Below are positions 33,806-46,272 of a stretch of DNA of 64,000 nt, piece by piece. Origin of the DNA: Peptostreptococcaceae bacterium (lineage in GTDB: Bacteria > Bacillota > Clostridia > Peptostreptococcales > Acidaminobacteraceae). The notes below the pieces were generated by a model that saw only the letters and a list, made by a program, of their open reading frames with translations, had not been told where the DNA came from and ran no database searches. The first letter of the stretch is position 1. Each line of letters starts with the position of its first letter. Location: positions 1-64,000 of the forward strand of contig JAMOQG010000145.1 of the NCBI GenBank assembly GCA_027064135.1, read 5' to 3'. Position numbers and translations under genes: made by a program.

Positions 33806-33824
33806 ACGACACCTCCTTCTCTTT

Positions 33825-34079
33825 TTATTTTTTTATAACAACTGCAATTGCAGTACTTATATCAATTTTGCAAATTTCGCCTAATTCTTCCTTCGTTGAA
33901 ATTTCAACGATTTCAATAGCTTTTTCTTTAGCTATTTCAATAGGAATTCTAGTAATAAAACTATCTGCATCTTTTGCAACAAACATAATAATTACGTTAT
34001 CATGTTTTAATTCAAACAAGGATTGTTTTAACCCAACCTTGTAATTAGTTTTATCATCAAATAGAGAATAATCAAACAT
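33825..34079 (-). CDS. L7Ae/L30e-family ribosomal-protein-like protein
   Basis: Position rpoC/rpsL; L7Ae-like fold pattern; start taken at MFDYSLF. Confidence 0.7.
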   Translation of the reverse strand: MFDYSLFDDKTNYKVGLKQSLFELKHDNVIIMFVAKDADSFITRIPIEIAKEKAIEIVEISTKEELGEICKIDISTAIAVVIKK

Positions 34080-34143
34080 AATATACCTCCTATTTAACGC
34101 ACCATTATATAATAACATTCAAACAGTATGTCTGTCAATTACT

Positions 34144-37100
34144 TTATTCGTTAATATCATTTTTGTTCTGAATTGCAATATCTTGGTATCTTTTCAATCC
34201 GGTTCCAGCAGGAATCAACTTTCCGATAATAACATTTTCTTTCAAACCTTCTAAATTATCAACAGCGCCTTCCATTGCAGCAGCAGTTAATACCCTTGTA
34301 GTTTCTTGGAACGAAGCAGCAGATAAGAATGAATCTGTAGCTAGCGAAGCTTTAGTAATTCCCTGAATTATTCTTTCGCCTACCATCGGCTCTTTTCCTT
34401 CTCCTATAAGTTTTTTATTAATTCTTTTAAACTTAGAAAAATAAAGTTCTTCAGAAGGTAAATAATCAGAATCTCCGGCTTCAGTAATTCTAATTTTATT
34501 AAGCATCTGTTTAATAATTATTTCAGTATGTTTATCTGCAATTTCAACACCCTGCAATCTATAAACTTTTTGAATTTCTTTAACAATATATTCTTGTACT
34601 GCTTTAACTCCATTTATTACAAGTATTTCTTTAGGATCTGCAGCACCTTCAGTTAAATATTGACCTTTTTCAACATAGTCGCCTTCATTTACTTTTAATT
34701 TAGCATTAAACGCAAGTCTTGCAACTGAAGTATTTCCTTCATCATCTGTAATTAATACTTCTCTTTTATTACGTCTTGTTCTTAAAATCACCTTGCCTGA
34801 TTGTTCAGCTATATTTGCTAAATATTTTGGTGTTCTAGCTTCAAATAACTGCTCAATTCTTGGTAAACCTTGTGTAATATCGCCTCCAGCAACACCACCC
34901 GTATGGAATGTTCTCATTGTTAACTGAGTACCTGGCTCACCAATTGATTGAGCTGCAATAATTCCAACAGCTTCACCAACATGTACTGTTTTACCAGTAG
35001 CCATATTAAGACCATAACATTTTGAACAAACACCTTTATTAGCTTCACAGCCTAAAACTGATCTTACTTCAATTTCATCATATCCTGCATTTACAACTTC
35101 TTTAGCTAATTCTTTTGTAAACATTTCATCTTTTGAAATAATCAAATCTGATGTTCCAGGATAATACATATCAACCATCGGATATCTTCCATATATTCTT
35201 TCTTCTAAAAGTTCAATTACTTCATTACCTTCTCTAATTTCCGAAAGAAGAACACCAGAAGAAGCTCCACAATCAAGTTCTCTTACAATTACATCTTGAC
35301 TTACATCAACAAGTCTCCTAGTTAAATAACCAGAATCGGCAGTCCTAAGAGCTGTATCTGCAAGACCTTTACGAGCACCAGTAGTCGAAATAAAATATTC
35401 AAGTACTGTAAGGCCCTCTCTAAAGTTAGATGTAATCGGAATCTCAACTGTTTTACCAACCGCATTCGCCATAAGTCCACGCATTCCCGCTAACTGACGA
35501 ATCTGGCTTCTTGAACCCCTTGCTCCTGAATCAGCCATGATATTAAGACTATTCATATATGTTAAGTTATCCATCAAAGCATCAGTAACATCTTCAGTAG
35601 TTTTTGCCCACTGTTTAATAGTTTTTTCATAACGTTCATTATTAGAAATCAATCCACGTAAATAAGCTTCTTGATACCTATCTACTATTTTATGAGCCTC
35701 AGCCAAAAGTTCAACTTTCTTTTCAGGTATTTTCATATCTGTTACCGAAATTGAAATAGCAGTTTTTGTAGAATATTTAAATCCTGTATCTTTAATATAA
35801 TCAAGTACTTGTGCTGTAATAATATTTCTATGAATTTTGAAACATCTAGCAACAATATCTGCTAATTGTTTTTTACCAGCTAAGAAATCAATTTCAAGTG
35901 AATAAGGATCTTTTTCTCTATCAACATATCCCAAGTCTTGTGGAATACCCTCATTAAAAATAAATCTACCTACTGTACTTTCAACTAATTTACTTTTTCC
36001 AGTAACTTCAGAGTATAATCTAACTTTAACAACAGAATGTAATTTAACATAATCGTTTTGATATGCCATATACATTTCATTAAAATCTTTAAATATTTTA
36101 TTTGTAACAAAACCTTCTTCTTCAGTTCTCTTAATAGTTAAGTAATAAGCTCCCAAAATCATATCCTGAGATGGCAATGTAATTGGCTCTCCATCTTTTG
36201 GAGCTAATATATTGTTAACTGATAACATTAAGAATCTTGATTCAGCTTGTGCTTCAACAGAAAGCGGTAAATGAACAGCCATTTGATCGCCATCAAAATC
36301 GGCATTATATGGCGGACATACTAAAGGATGAAGTCTAATAGCTTTACCTTCAATAAGTACTGGCTCAAATGCTTGTATACCAAGTCTATGAAGTGTAGGT
36401 GCACGGTTTAAAAGAACCGGATGGTTTTTAATTACATGCTCAACTACTGGCCAAACTTCAGGTTTCATTTTTTCAATTATTCTTTTTGCACTTTTAATAT
36501 TGTGAACTATTCCATCAGCAACAAGTTTTCTCATAACAAATGGTTTAAATAATTCAAGCGCCATTGTTTTAGGAAGTCCGCACTGATAGAATTTTAAAGT
36601 AGGTCCAACAACAATTACCGAACGCCCTGAGTAATCAACACGCTTTCCAAGTAAGTTTTGTCTAAATCTACCTTGCTTTCCTTTTAACATATCAGATAAT
36701 GATTTTAATGGTCTATTACCAGAACCAGTAACAGGTCTTCCTCTTCGCCCATTATCTATAAGTGCATCAACAGATTCTTGCAACATTCTTTTTTCGTTTC
36801 TAACAATAATTTCTGGAGCTCCTAATGAAGATAATCTTTTCAAACGATTATTTCTATTAATAACTCGTCTATATAAATCATTTAAATCAGAAGTTGCAAA
36901 ACGTCCACCATCTAATTGAACCATTGGTCTAATATCAGGTGGTATTACTGGTAGTACATCAAGAATAACCCATTCTGGTTTATTACCTGATTTCGAAAGC
37001 GAACGGAGCAATTTTAATCTTCTTAATACTTTCTTTCTTTTTTGACCTTTAACATCATCAACACTTGCAGTTAACTCAACCATTTCAGCTTCAACATTTA

Positions 37101-37641
37101 AATTCTTTAAAATTTCTTTAATTGATTCAGCACCCATGCCAGCTCTAAAGTCATCGCCAAATTTTTCTTTTGCTTCAGAATATTCTTTTTCGGTCAATAA
37201 CTGTTTATAAGTTAATGATGTATCTCCTGAATCAAGTACAATATACGATGCAAAATAAAGCACTTTTTCTAAACTTCTTGGTGACATATCAAGTAATATT
37301 CCAAGCTTAGAAGGAATTCCTTTAAAGAACCATATATGAGATACTGGCGCAGCTAACTCAATATGTCCCATTCTTTCTCTTCTTACTTTTGATTTTGTAA
37401 CTTCAACACCACATTTTTCACAAACAACACCTTTATAACGTATTCTTTTATATTTTCCACATGCGCATTGAAGATCTTTAGTTGGTCCAAATATTCTTTC
37501 ACAAAACAATCCGTCATCTTCTGGTTTCAAAGTTCTATAGTTAATTGTTTCTGGTTTTTTAACTTCCCCGTAAGACCATGATCTGATATCTTCTGGTGAA
37601 GCAAGTCCAATTTTAATCCTATCAAAATTTTTAAATTCCAT
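34144..37641 (-). CDS. rpoC: RNA polymerase beta' subunit
   Basis: [16 protein letters not shown]; Zn-binding [23 protein letters not shown]. Confidence 0.99.
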   Translation of the reverse strand: MEFKNFDRIKIGLASPEDIRSWSYGEVKKPETINYRTLKPEDDGLFCERIFGPTKDLQCACGKYKRIRYKGVVCEKCGVEVTKSKVRRERMGHIELAAPVSHIWFFKGIPSKLGILLDMSPRSLEKVLYFASYIVLDSGDTSLTYKQLLTEKEYSEAKEKFGDDFRAGMGAESIKEILKNLNVEAEMVELTASVDDVKGQKRKKVLRRLKLLRSLSKSGNKPEWVILDVLPVIPPDIRPMVQLDGGRFATSDLNDLYRRVINRNNRLKRLSSLGAPEIIVRNEKRMLQESVDALIDNGRRGRPVTGSGNRPLKSLSDMLKGKQGRFRQNLLGKRVDYSGRSVIVVGPTLKFYQCGLPKTMALELFKPFVMRKLVADGIVHNIKSAKRIIEKMKPEVWPVVEHVIKNHPVLLNRAPTLHRLGIQAFEPVLIEGKAIRLHPLVCPPYNADFDGDQMAVHLPLSVEAQAESRFLMLSVNNILAPKDGEPITLPSQDMILGAYYLTIKRTEEEGFVTNKIFKDFNEMYMAYQNDYVKLHSVVKVRLYSEVTGKSKLVESTVGRFIFNEGIPQDLGYVDREKDPYSLEIDFLAGKKQLADIVARCFKIHRNIITAQVLDYIKDTGFKYSTKTAISISVTDMKIPEKKVELLAEAHKIVDRYQEAYLRGLISNNERYEKTIKQWAKTTEDVTDALMDNLTYMNSLNIMADSGARGSRSQIRQLAGMRGLMANAVGKTVEIPITSNFREGLTVLEYFISTTGARKGLADTALRTADSGYLTRRLVDVSQDVIVRELDCGASSGVLLSEIREGNEVIELLEERIYGRYPMVDMYYPGTSDLIISKDEMFTKELAKEVVNAGYDEIEVRSVLGCEANKGVCSKCYGLNMATGKTVHVGEAVGIIAAQSIGEPGTQLTMRTFHTGGVAGGDITQGLPRIEQLFEARTPKYLANIAEQSGKVILRTRRNKREVLITDDEGNTSVARLAFNAKLKVNEGDYVEKGQYLTEGAADPKEILVINGVKAVQEYIVKEIQKVYRLQGVEIADKHTEIIIKQMLNKIRITEAGDSDYLPSEELYFSKFKRINKKLIGEGKEPMVGERIIQGITKASLATDSFLSAASFQETTRVLTAAAMEGAVDNLEGLKENVIIGKLIPAGTGLKRYQDIAIQNKNDINE

Positions 37642-37689
37642 CTAGGGCAACCTCTCCCTTCATATAATTACCGATTAATTTAATCAAAT

Positions 37690-40600
37690 TTATTCTTCAT
37701 CCTCATCAATATCAATATCGATTTCAAGATCTATCATTTCACTGTTATTAATTTCATCAACATCAACGTCAAATTTAGCATTATCCAAATAAACTTCATT
37801 CACTTCGTCATCAATTTCATCATCAAGAACTTCTTCTTCAGGATGATCATTTATCAATTCAACTTTCAAGCAAAGTGATTGGAATTCTTTTATTAATACT
37901 TTGAATGATTCAGGTATTCCAGGTTTAGGTATATTTTCACCTTTTACAATAGCTTCATAAGCTTTAACACGACCAACCACATCATCAGATTTAATTGTTA
38001 ACAATTCTTCTAATGTATGAGCCGCACCATATGCTTCTAACGCCCAAACTTCCATTTCACCAAATCTTTGTCCACCAAATTGAGCTTTACCTCCAAGCGG
38101 TTGTTGTGTTACTAACGAATAAGGTCCTGTAGCTCTTGCATGTAATTTATTATCTACCAAATGGTGAAGTTTTAAAATATACATATAGCCAACAGTAACT
38201 CTATTATCGAACAATTCTCCTGTACGTCCATCTCTTAATTGCAATTTACCATCTGTTGGTAATCCGCTTTCTTCTAGTAAATCAATAATTTGATTTTCTT
38301 TTGCACCATCAAACGCTTCAGTAGCAATTAACCAATTCCTTTTATTTGCCACTAATCCTAAATGCACCTCAAGTACCTGTCCAATGTTCATTCGCGATGG
38401 TACACCTAATGGATTAAGTAAAATTTCAAGCGGTTTTCCATCTTCAGTAAACGGCATATCTTCTACAGGTAATACTCTAGAAATTACACCTTTATTACCA
38501 TGACGTCCAGCAATTTTATCTCCAACTCTAATCTTTCTTTTTTTAGCAACATATACTCTTATTAAAGTATTAATTCCAGGTGCTAATTCATCTCCATTTT
38601 CTCTATCGAAAACTTTAACATCTACAACAATACCATTTTGTCCATTTGACACTTTAAGAGAATTATCTCTAACTTCTCTTGCTTTTTCTCCAAATATAGC
38701 ACGTAACAATCTTTCTTCAGCAGTAAGTTCAGTTTCACCCTTAGGTGTTACTTTACCAACAAGGAAATCTCCCGGGTTTACTTCTGCACCAATTCTGATT
38801 ATTCCACGTTCATCCAAATCTTTCAACGCTTTATCACTAACATTTGGAATTTCTCTTGTAATTTCTTCAGAGCCAAGCTTAGTATCTCTTGCTTCTATTT
38901 CATACTCTTCAATATGAATTGAAGTCAATCTATCTCTTTTAACAATTTCTTCACTTATTAAAACAGCATCCTCAAAATTATACCCATCCCAAGTCATAAA
39001 TCCGATCATAATATTAGTTCCAATTGCAAGTTCACCATCATCAATCGAATAACTACTAGTCAATGAATGATCCGCTTTAATTTTTTGTCCTTTTGATACT
39101 ACAGGCTTTTGATTTAATGTAGTTCCTTGATTTGAACGTCTAAATTTAATTAAATTATGAACTTCTTTTGAATTATCACTGTCTTTTCTTATGACAATTT
39201 TATCTGCTGAAACATATTCAACAACGCCATCATTTTGTGCTAATTCAACCATTCCTGAGTCATGAGCAACAATATATTCCGTACCAGTTCCAATTATTGG
39301 AGCTTGTGGTCTCATTAAAGGAACAGCTTGTCTCTGCATGTTGGCACCCATCAAAGCACGATTGGCATCATCATTTTCTAAGAAAGGTATCAAAGCTGTT
39401 GAAACAGAAATCATTTGTTGTGGTGCAACTTCAACTAAATCAACTTCATTAATTCTAAATTCAGCTATATCTGATAATTTTCTTCCTACAACTTTATCAT
39501 TAACAAATTTATCATTTTCTACAGGTTCATTTGCCGGAATTACAACACTTCCGTCTTCAATATCAGCACTAATATACTCAATATCATTTTTATTAATTAT
39601 CCCTGTAGATTTATTATATTTCATATATGGTGTACTAATAAATCCATACTGATTTAATTTAGCAAATGTACTTAAAGAACCAATAAGACCAATATTTGGT
39701 CCCTCTGGAGTTTCAATAGGACACATTCTACCATAATGAGAATAATGTATATCTCGAACCTCAAATCCCGCTCTTTCCCTTGATAATCCACCAGGTCCTA
39801 AAGCCGAAAGTCTTCTTTTATGTGTAAGCTCAGATAATGCATTCGTTTGATCCATAAACTGAGAAAGTTGAGAACTTCCAAAGAATTCATTTATAGCAGC
39901 AACAACCGGCTTAATATTTATAAGCTTATGTGGTGTAATTGCTTCCATATCTTTAATAGTCATTCTTTCACGAATAACTCTTTCCATTCTTGAAAGACCA
40001 ATTCTAAATTGATTTTGTAAAAGTTCCCCAACTGCACGTATTCTACGATTTCCTAAATGATCTATATCATCTGTTTTACCTATTCCGTGATTTAAATTAA
40101 AACCATAACTTACAGACGCAAAAATATCAGCTAAAATTAAATTTTTAGGAATCAATTCTCTATATCTAGCCTTTATTGCTTTATCAATTTCTTCTTTTGT
40201 TTCATGAGTATCAAGTATCTCTCTTAATACTGGATAATATACTCTTTCTCTTAAACGCAATTCTAGAGCGTTTTCAATGTAATAATTTGCATCAACAAAA
40301 TTATTGCTAATTATAATTACATCTTCACCTCTATCACCTTTAACAACAACTCTAGCAATTCCTCTGTTTTCAATTTCAATTGCCATTTCCTTCGGAACAG
40401 ATTTTCCTTTTTCCAGAATAATTTCACCAGTATGAGCATCAACAACATCATTAACTAAAACTCTATTAACAATTCTTCCAACCATTCCTAATTTCTGATT
40501 GAATTTATATCTTCCCACTCTTGCTAAATCATATCTTTTGGGATCAAAAAACATAGACTTTAATAAACTCTCAGCACTATCTACTGAAGGTGGCTCACCA

Positions 40601-41325
40601 GGTCTGATTTTCTTATAAATTTCAAGTAATGCTTCATCCTTATTTGTTGTTTTATCCTTTTCGATAGTTTTCAACATTTTTTCATCTTCGCCAAACATAT
40701 CGAAAATTTCTTGATCTGTTTCTACTCCCATAGCTCTTAAAAACACAGTAATAGGCATTTTTCTTGTTCTGTCAATTCTAATTGCAAATACATTTCTAGC
40801 ATTTGTTTCATACTCTAACCAAGTTCCCCTATTAGGAATAATAGTAGCAGAATACAATTCTAATCCTGTCTTTTTTTCTTTCTCAACAGAAAAATAAGGA
40901 GCAGGCGATCTAACTAACTGACTTACAATAACCCTCTCCGCACCATTAATAATAAAAGTACCTTTATGAGTCATCATCGGGAAATCTCCCATAAAGACTC
41001 TCTGTTCTTTCACCTCGCCGGTTTCCATATTAATGAATCTTACTTTTGCATACATAGAGCGCGCATATGTTACATCTCTATCCTTGCACTCATACATCGA
41101 ATACTTCGTTTCATTTTCAAACTCGTAATCAATAAACTCCAAGATAAGACTATCAGTATAATCCTTAATTGGCGATATATCTTCGAAAGCTTCCATTAAA
41201 CCTTCTTCCAAAAACCAATCATAAGAATTCTTCTGAATCTCAATCAAATTTGGTCGTTTGATTTTTGCTTCAACATTTGAAAAAAACATCCTAGTTTTAT
41301 TACCAAGTTTTCTAGGTTGTGGCAT
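37690..41325 (-). CDS. rpoB: RNA polymerase beta subunit
   Basis: [19 protein letters not shown], start at MPQPRKLG. Confidence 0.99.
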   Translation of the reverse strand: MPQPRKLGNKTRMFFSNVEAKIKRPNLIEIQKNSYDWFLEEGLMEAFEDISPIKDYTDSLILEFIDYEFENETKYSMYECKDRDVTYARSMYAKVRFINMETGEVKEQRVFMGDFPMMTHKGTFIINGAERVIVSQLVRSPAPYFSVEKEKKTGLELYSATIIPNRGTWLEYETNARNVFAIRIDRTRKMPITVFLRAMGVETDQEIFDMFGEDEKMLKTIEKDKTTNKDEALLEIYKKIRPGEPPSVDSAESLLKSMFFDPKRYDLARVGRYKFNQKLGMVGRIVNRVLVNDVVDAHTGEIILEKGKSVPKEMAIEIENRGIARVVVKGDRGEDVIIISNNFVDANYYIENALELRLRERVYYPVLREILDTHETKEEIDKAIKARYRELIPKNLILADIFASVSYGFNLNHGIGKTDDIDHLGNRRIRAVGELLQNQFRIGLSRMERVIRERMTIKDMEAITPHKLINIKPVVAAINEFFGSSQLSQFMDQTNALSELTHKRRLSALGPGGLSRERAGFEVRDIHYSHYGRMCPIETPEGPNIGLIGSLSTFAKLNQYGFISTPYMKYNKSTGIINKNDIEYISADIEDGSVVIPANEPVENDKFVNDKVVGRKLSDIAEFRINEVDLVEVAPQQMISVSTALIPFLENDDANRALMGANMQRQAVPLMRPQAPIIGTGTEYIVAHDSGMVELAQNDGVVEYVSADKIVIRKDSDNSKEVHNLIKFRRSNQGTTLNQKPVVSKGQKIKADHSLTSSYSIDDGELAIGTNIMIGFMTWDGYNFEDAVLISEEIVKRDRLTSIHIEEYEIEARDTKLGSEEITREIPNVSDKALKDLDERGIIRIGAEVNPGDFLVGKVTPKGETELTAEERLLRAIFGEKAREVRDNSLKVSNGQNGIVVDVKVFDRENGDELAPGINTLIRVYVAKKRKIRVGDKIAGRHGNKGVISRVLPVEDMPFTEDGKPLEILLNPLGVPSRMNIGQVLEVHLGLVANKRNWLIATEAFDGAKENQIIDLLEESGLPTDGKLQLRDGRTGELFDNRVTVGYMYILKLHHLVDNKLHARATGPYSLVTQQPLGGKAQFGGQRFGEMEVWALEAYGAAHTLEELLTIKSDDVVGRVKAYEAIVKGENIPKPGIPESFKVLIKEFQSLCLKVELINDHPEEEVLDDEIDDEVNEVYLDNAKFDVDVDEINNSEMIDLEIDIDIDEDEE

Positions 41326-41427
41326 TAAACACTCACCCCTCAATCAACAATTCATTTAATATCTATAATAAAGGAAAATTCCTTTTATTCAAAAAATGCA
41401 AAATGCAGCATACTTATGCATTTTGAA

Positions 41428-41456
41428 ACTATATCACACAATAATGCTTTAGTCAA
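41428..41456 (-). promoter_or_regulatory. Sigma-A-type promoter for rpoBC
   Basis: Minus strand TTGACT-N17-TATAGT. Confidence 0.7.
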
Positions 41457-41501
41457 TTTCTTTTTATTAAAAAATTATAGCTTATAATTTTTTAATAAAA
41501 A

Positions 41502-41527
41502 AAGGCTTCAGATAATTCTGAAGCCTT
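41502..41527 (-). terminator. rplL terminator
   Basis: aaggcttcag-ataatt-ctgaagcctt followed by T-run on minus. Confidence 0.9.
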
Positions 41528-41540
41528 CTACTATTGCAAA

Positions 41541-41903
41541 TTACTTAACTTCTATGCTTGCGCCAGCAGCTTCTAATGCAGTTTTCACTTCTTCCGCTTC
41601 TTCTTTAGAAACTCCTTCTTTAACAGGAGCAGGTACTCCGTCAACTAAAGCTTTAGCTTCTTTTAATCCTAAACCAGTGATTTTTCTCACTTCTTTAATA
41701 ACAGCAATTTTCTTAGCTCCAGTTTCAGTGATGATTACATCAAATTCACTTTGCTCAGCTGCTGCTTCGCCAGCTACCGCTACACCAGCTACTGCAACAG
41801 GTGCTGCAGATACGCCAAACACTTCTTCACATTCTTTTACTAAATCATTTAATTCTAATACAGTCATCGCTTTTATTGCTTCAATTATATCTTGTTTATT
41901 CAT
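41541..41903 (-). CDS. rplL: 50S ribosomal protein L7/L12
   Basis: [36 protein letters not shown]. Confidence 0.98.
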   Translation of the reverse strand: MNKQDIIEAIKAMTVLELNDLVKECEEVFGVSAAPVAVAGVAVAGEAAAEQSEFDVIITETGAKKIAVIKEVRKITGLGLKEAKALVDGVPAPVKEGVSKEEAEEVKTALEAAGASIEVK

Positions 41904-41928
41904 TTATAAACACCTCCAAGTATTTTAA

Positions 41929-42429
41929 TTACGCTTCTTCACTTTCCATTTTTTCACTAATATTATTCAACAAGTAAACAAAATTGTTTACAGGAGATTT
42001 AATACTTCCCAAGAACTTAACAATTAATTGATCTTTAGATGGTAATTCAGCAATCTCAAGCATCTTAGCCACTTCATAATATTCGCCTTCAATAACACCA
42101 GTTTTTAAAGTTAATTTGTCATTTGTTTTTGAGAAATTCTTAATTACTTTTGCAGGGATAACTGGATCATCATATCCAAATGCAATTGCGTTTGGTCCAA
42201 CTAAATCTTTTGCTAATTCCGCAAATTCAGTTCCTTCGATAGCAAGTTTAACCAAATTATTTTTATAAACTTTGTATTCAACACCAGCTTCTCTAAAATT
42301 CTTTCTTAACTCTGAAGTTTCAGTAACATTTAATCCACGATAATCAGATAATACAACTGATTTAGATTTCGCCAATTTTTCTTTTATTTCTTCAACAACT
42401 TTTTTCTTCATTTCAAAATTACTACTCAT
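41929..42429 (-). CDS. rplJ: 50S ribosomal protein L10
   Basis: KSKSVVLSDYRGLNVTETSELR; start MSSNFEMKK after gaggaggt RBS. Confidence 0.95.
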   Translation of the reverse strand: MSSNFEMKKKVVEEIKEKLAKSKSVVLSDYRGLNVTETSELRKNFREAGVEYKVYKNNLVKLAIEGTEFAELAKDLVGPNAIAFGYDDPVIPAKVIKNFSKTNDKLTLKTGVIEGEYYEVAKMLEIAELPSKDQLIVKFLGSIKSPVNNFVYLLNNISEKMESEEA

Positions 42430-42535
42430 AGTCCACCTCCTCGTCTGATAATGCAGATGATTAATATCCATTAACAACATCTGTTTTCAATCTTAAAACT
42501 ATCTGCAAACTTATCAATTGAACAATACTAAACTC

Positions 42536-42568
42536 CATGTACAACACTTTGTTTTTAGCATATCATCC
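42536..42568. repeat. 33-bp direct repeat, copy A
   Basis: catgtacaacactttgtttttagcatatcatcc, identical to 42648-42680. Confidence 0.95.
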
Positions 42569-42581
42569 TAAAAAGAACACC

Positions 42582-42603
42582 GCCAAAATCCTTCGGCTTT
42601 TTT
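42582..42603. terminator. Hairpin with T-run on plus strand between the 33-bp repeats
   Basis: gccaaaatccttcggctttttt. Confidence 0.5.
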
Positions 42604-42647
42604 CGTTTGGTCTATTAACTTAATAATATTTCCAAATAAGCAAGCCA

Positions 42648-42680
42648 CATGTACAACACTTTGTTTTTAGCATATCATCC
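42648..42680. repeat. 33-bp direct repeat, copy B
   Basis: Identical to 42536-42568. Confidence 0.95.
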
Positions 42681-42682
42681 AA

Positions 42683-42785
42683 TAAAAAAGCCTTTCAAAT
42701 ATAGAAAGGCATAATTAGGCATAAATAAATTTATTTAATACCTCGGTAGGAAATTAAGCTTTCGCACCTACTGTCTACAGCCAAT
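42683..42785 (-). ncRNA. Ribosomal protein L10 leader with attenuator
   Basis: Minus RNA gacaguaggugc...uuaauuuccuaccgagg L10-leader signature upstream of rplJ, then gcctttc/gaaaggc hairpin with T-run (42683-42710). Confidence 0.85.
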
Positions 42786-42802
42786 ATTCATTTTCAATAA
42801 AT

Positions 42803-42831
42803 ATATTACCATCAAAGGCAATATATGTCAA
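42803..42831 (-). promoter_or_regulatory. Promoter for rplJL
   Basis: Minus strand TTGACA-N17-TAATAT, at the end of rplA. Confidence 0.65.
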
Positions 42832-42832
42832 A

Positions 42833-43525
42833 TTAAAATGATGTTTCGTCTAATTTAATTCCAGGTCCCATTGTTGAAGCAATAGTAACTCTTTTAATAT
42901 ACTTACCTTTTGAAGCAGCAGGTCTATCGTGAATTAAAGCTCCCATCATTGTATTTAAATTTTCTAACAATGCATTTTCATCGAAAGAAATTTTACCAAT
43001 AGCTACATGAATTAAGTTTGCTTTCTCAACTCTATATTCAACTTTACCAGCTTTGATTTCTTTTACAGCATTAGTAACATCAAAAGTTACAGTTCCTGAT
43101 TTTGGACTAGGCATTAAACCTTTAGGTCCTAAAACTCTACCTAAACGACCAATTTTACCCATCATATCTGGTGTAGCAACAATTACATCAAATTCAAACC
43201 AGTTTTCCGTTTGAATTCTTTCAACCATATCATCTGCGCCAACAAAATCTGCTCCAGCTGCTCTAGCTTCATCAGCTTTGTCGCCTTTTGCAAGAACTAA
43301 CACTTTTGTTTCGTTTCCAGTACCGTTAGGTAATACAATCGCGCCTCTTACTTGTTGATCAGCGTGTCTACTATCAACGCCAAGATTAACGTGCAACTCA
43401 ACACTTTCGTCAAAATTAGCAGTTGCTAATTCTTTCATTAATTTAATTCCAGCTTCAGGACTAAATATTTCTTGTTTATCAAATTTTTCTAACATTTCTT
43501 TTCTTTTCTTAGATAACTTCTTCAT
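42833..43525 (-). CDS. rplA: 50S ribosomal protein L1
   Basis: [15 protein letters not shown]; start at [10 protein letters not shown]. Confidence 0.98.
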   Translation of the reverse strand: MKKLSKKRKEMLEKFDKQEIFSPEAGIKLMKELATANFDESVELHVNLGVDSRHADQQVRGAIVLPNGTGNETKVLVLAKGDKADEARAAGADFVGADDMVERIQTENWFEFDVIVATPDMMGKIGRLGRVLGPKGLMPSPKSGTVTFDVTNAVKEIKAGKVEYRVEKANLIHVAIGKISFDENALLENLNTMMGALIHDRPAASKGKYIKRVTIASTMGPGIKLDETSF

Positions 43526-43573
43526 GTTTCCTCCTTTGTGGTATAACGGAAATTCCTCCCACAACAAACGTGA

Positions 43574-43996
43574 TTATTCCACTTCAATTCCCATGCTTCT
43601 AGCTGTACCTGCAATCATTCTTTTTGCAGCTTCTAAACTTGCAGCATTTAAATCTGGTTCTTTTGTTTTAGCAATTTCTTCTAATTGAGCATCAGTAATA
43701 GTTCCAACTTTAGTTGCTTTTGGATCACTTGAACCCGATTTAAGTCCTAAAGCTTTTAAAATTAATACTGCTGCCGGTGGAGTCTTTGTAATGAATGAGA
43801 AAGATCTATCAGCATATACTGAAATTTCTACCGGAATAATCATTCCCATTTGATCTGATGTTTTTGAATTGAAATCCTTACAAAATTGCATAATATTCAA
43901 ACCATGTTGTCCTAACGCAGGACCTACTGGCGGAGCAGGATTTGCTTTTCCAGCTTCGATTTGAAGTTTAATTACCGTTTTAACTTGTTTTGCCAT
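43574..43996 (-). CDS. rplK: 50S ribosomal protein L11
   Basis: [30 protein letters not shown]. Confidence 0.98.
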   Translation of the reverse strand: MAKQVKTVIKLQIEAGKANPAPPVGPALGQHGLNIMQFCKDFNSKTSDQMGMIIPVEISVYADRSFSFITKTPPAAVLILKALGLKSGSSDPKATKVGTITDAQLEEIAKTKEPDLNAASLEAAKRMIAGTARSMGIEVE

Positions 43997-44015
43997 TTCT
44001 TTGCCTCCTTATATC

Positions 44016-44537
44016 TTATTTCTTTACTTGATGAAAATCAAGTTCTACTGGTGTTTCTCTTCCAAACATTGAAACTAGAACAACAACAGTGCCGTGTTCT
44101 GGAAAAATTTCTGAAATAACACCCTTAAAACTTTCAAAAGGACCTTCTGTCACCTCAACTTTATCACCTACCGCAAGGTTAATCTTAGCAACATGCTTTC
44201 CTTCTTCTAAGCCCATATTAATTACTTCTGCGTTAGTTATCGGAACAGGTTTTGCATCAGGACCAACAAATCCTAATACCCCTTTTACATTCCTAACAAC
44301 ATACCACGAATCATTAGTAATTATCATTTTTACAAGTACATATCCAGGCAAAATTTTTCTTTCGATAATTTTCTTCTTCCCGTTAGTAGTTTTAACAACT
44401 TCTTCAGTAGGAACAACAACTTTAACGATTAAATCTTCCATGCCTTTATTAAGTACTAGCAATTCTAAACTCGTTTTCACTTTTTTCTCGTGGCCAGAAT
44501 ACGTATGAACGACATACCATTTTGGTTCTTCAGTCAT
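44016..44537 (-). CDS. nusG: Transcription termination/antitermination factor NusG
   Basis: KWYVVHTYSGHEKKV, KOW GPFESFKGVISEI. Confidence 0.97.
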   Translation of the reverse strand: MTEEPKWYVVHTYSGHEKKVKTSLELLVLNKGMEDLIVKVVVPTEEVVKTTNGKKKIIERKILPGYVLVKMIITNDSWYVVRNVKGVLGFVGPDAKPVPITNAEVINMGLEEGKHVAKINLAVGDKVEVTEGPFESFKGVISEIFPEHGTVVVLVSMFGRETPVELDFHQVKK

Positions 44538-44548
44538 CATAGCGCCTC

Positions 44549-44746
44549 CTACTTTAATAAGAAGTCCAATCCAACTCTAAATACTGAGTCAGCAATCCAA
44601 ATTCCAAAAGCAACTAATACACATACAACAATTACTACAACTGTATATGAATATAATTCTTTTTTATTTGGCCAACTTACTCTTTTCAGCTCAGATTTAA
44701 CTCCCTTAAAAAAATTGCCTATTTTACCTTTACTTTTTGCAGCCAT
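44549..44746 (-). CDS. secE: Preprotein translocase SecE
   Basis: [24 protein letters not shown]. Confidence 0.96.
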   Translation of the reverse strand: MAAKSKGKIGNFFKGVKSELKRVSWPNKKELYSYTVVVIVVCVLVAFGIWIADSVFRVGLDFLLK

Positions 44747-44767
44747 AAAAACACTCCTTCAACAAAC

Positions 44768-44917
44768 TTATTTAGTCTCCTTATGATTAGTATGTTTCTT
44801 GCAGAATTTACAATACTTCTTCATTTCAAGTCTTTCAGGATTATTCTTCTTATTCTTAGTAGTGTTATAATTCCTGCGATTACATTCTTCACATGCAAGT
44901 GTCACTTTTACTCTCAT
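44768..44917 (-). CDS. rpmG: 50S ribosomal protein L33 (49 aa, absent from ORF track)
   Basis: Hand translation [48 protein letters not shown]. Confidence 0.95.
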   Translation of the reverse strand: MRVKVTLACEECNRRNYNTTKNKKNNPERLEMKKYCKFCKKHTNHKETK

Positions 44918-45018
44918 GCTTACACCTCCTAGCAAATTACTTATATTAATTCAGTCTTAAACATCACCTGTTAACACTATCATAGGAATATAATATTGTC
45001 AATTTTTATTATTTTTTC

Positions 45019-45045
45019 GTGGCAAGAATTTTTTATCCTTGCCAC
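45019..45045 (-). terminator. Terminator of tuf copy 2
   Basis: gtggcaag...cttgccac with T-run on minus. Confidence 0.85.
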
Positions 45046-45048
45046 ATA

Positions 45049-46259
45049 TTAATTATTCAATAATAGAAATAATAGATCCAGCGCCTACTGTTCTTCCACC
45101 TTCACGAATTGAGAATTTTACGTTTTCTTCAATTGCGATTGGTCCTATTAATTGGATTTCCATTTCTACGTTATCTCCAGGCATACACATTTCTACGCCT
45201 TCTGGCAAGTTTACTTCACCAGTGATATCTGTTGTTCTGAAATAAAATTGTGGTCTGTATCCGTCAAAGAATGGTGTATGTCTTCCGCCCTCTTCTTTTT
45301 TAAGTACATATACTTGTGCCATAAATTTTGTATGTGGGTGAATTGATCCAATTTTAGCTAATACTTGACCTCTTTGGATTTCTTCTCTTTTGATTCCTCT
45401 TAATAATAATCCTACGTTGTCTCCCGCTCTTCCTTCATCCAATAACTTCTTGAACATTTCAACGCCTGTTACTACTAACTGTCTTGTTTCTGGGTGTAAT
45501 CCTACAAGCTCTACTGTATCTTGTACTTTTACTATTCCTCTTTCGATTCTTCCTGTAGCTACTGTTCCTCTTCCTTTGATTGAGAATACATCTTCTACTG
45601 GTAATAAGAAATCTTTATCTGTTTCTCTTACTGGTTCTGGTATATACGAGTCTAAAGTAGCTGCTAATTCCATTACTTTATCTCCCCATTCACTTGCTGG
45701 ATCTTCTAATGCTAATAATGCTGATCCTCTTATGATTGGTGTTTCTTCTGAATCAAATCCGTACTCTTCTAATAATTCTTGTACTTCCATCTCTACTAAT
45801 TCTAATAATTCTTCGTCGTCTACCATATCACATTTGTTTAAGAATATGATTAATGCTGGAACACCTACTTGTCTTGCTAACAAGATATGTTCTCTTGTTT
45901 GTGGCATTGGACCGTCTGCTGCTGATACTACCAAAATCGCTCCGTCCATTTGTGCTGCTCCTGTGATCATGTTTTTAACGTAATCAGCATGGCCTGGGCA
46001 ATCTACGTGTGCGTAGTGTCTATTTTCTGTTTCATATTCTACGTGAGCAGACGAAATTGTGATTCCTCTTTCTCTTTCTTCTGGTGCTTTATCGATGTTT
46101 TCAAAATCAACTTTTTCACCTAATCCTGTTCTTACGTTTAATACTTTTGTTATTGCAGCTGTTAATGTAGTTTTACCGTGATCTACGTGTCCAATTGTTC
46201 CTACATTTACATGTGGTTTATTTCTTTGAAATGTTTCCTTTGCCATTTTAATTCCTCCT
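45049..46259. repeat. 1211-bp repeat copy 2 (tuf plus RBS)
   Basis: See 29492-30702. Confidence 0.9.
45053..46246 (-). CDS. tuf: Elongation factor Tu, copy 2 (sigH-side)
   Basis: 397 aa identical to copy 1. Confidence 0.98.
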   Translation of the reverse strand: MAKETFQRNKPHVNVGTIGHVDHGKTTLTAAITKVLNVRTGLGEKVDFENIDKAPEERERGITISSAHVEYETENRHYAHVDCPGHADYVKNMITGAAQMDGAILVVSAADGPMPQTREHILLARQVGVPALIIFLNKCDMVDDEELLELVEMEVQELLEEYGFDSEETPIIRGSALLALEDPASEWGDKVMELAATLDSYIPEPVRETDKDFLLPVEDVFSIKGRGTVATGRIERGIVKVQDTVELVGLHPETRQLVVTGVEMFKKLLDEGRAGDNVGLLLRGIKREEIQRGQVLAKIGSIHPHTKFMAQVYVLKKEEGGRHTPFFDGYRPQFYFRTTDITGEVNLPEGVEMCMPGDNVEMEIQLIGPIAIEENVKFSIREGGRTVGAGSIISIIE

Positions 46260-46272
46260 TGAACATTGTCTA

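Noticed and set aside
39237-39652. Plus-strand ORFs inside rpoB
   Set aside because: Antisense to a strongly conserved CDS with no RBS or family resemblance.
41554-41928. 124-aa plus ORF antisense to rplL
   Set aside because: Ser/Ala/Thr-rich antisense artefact of L7/L12 codon composition.
42536-42680. CRISPR-like interpretation of the two 33-bp repeats
   Set aside because: Only two copies, spacer too long, hairpins belong to an r-protein leader, no cas genes.
44089-44786. Plus ORFs antisense to nusG/secE
   Set aside because: Overlap highly conserved genes, no independent support.
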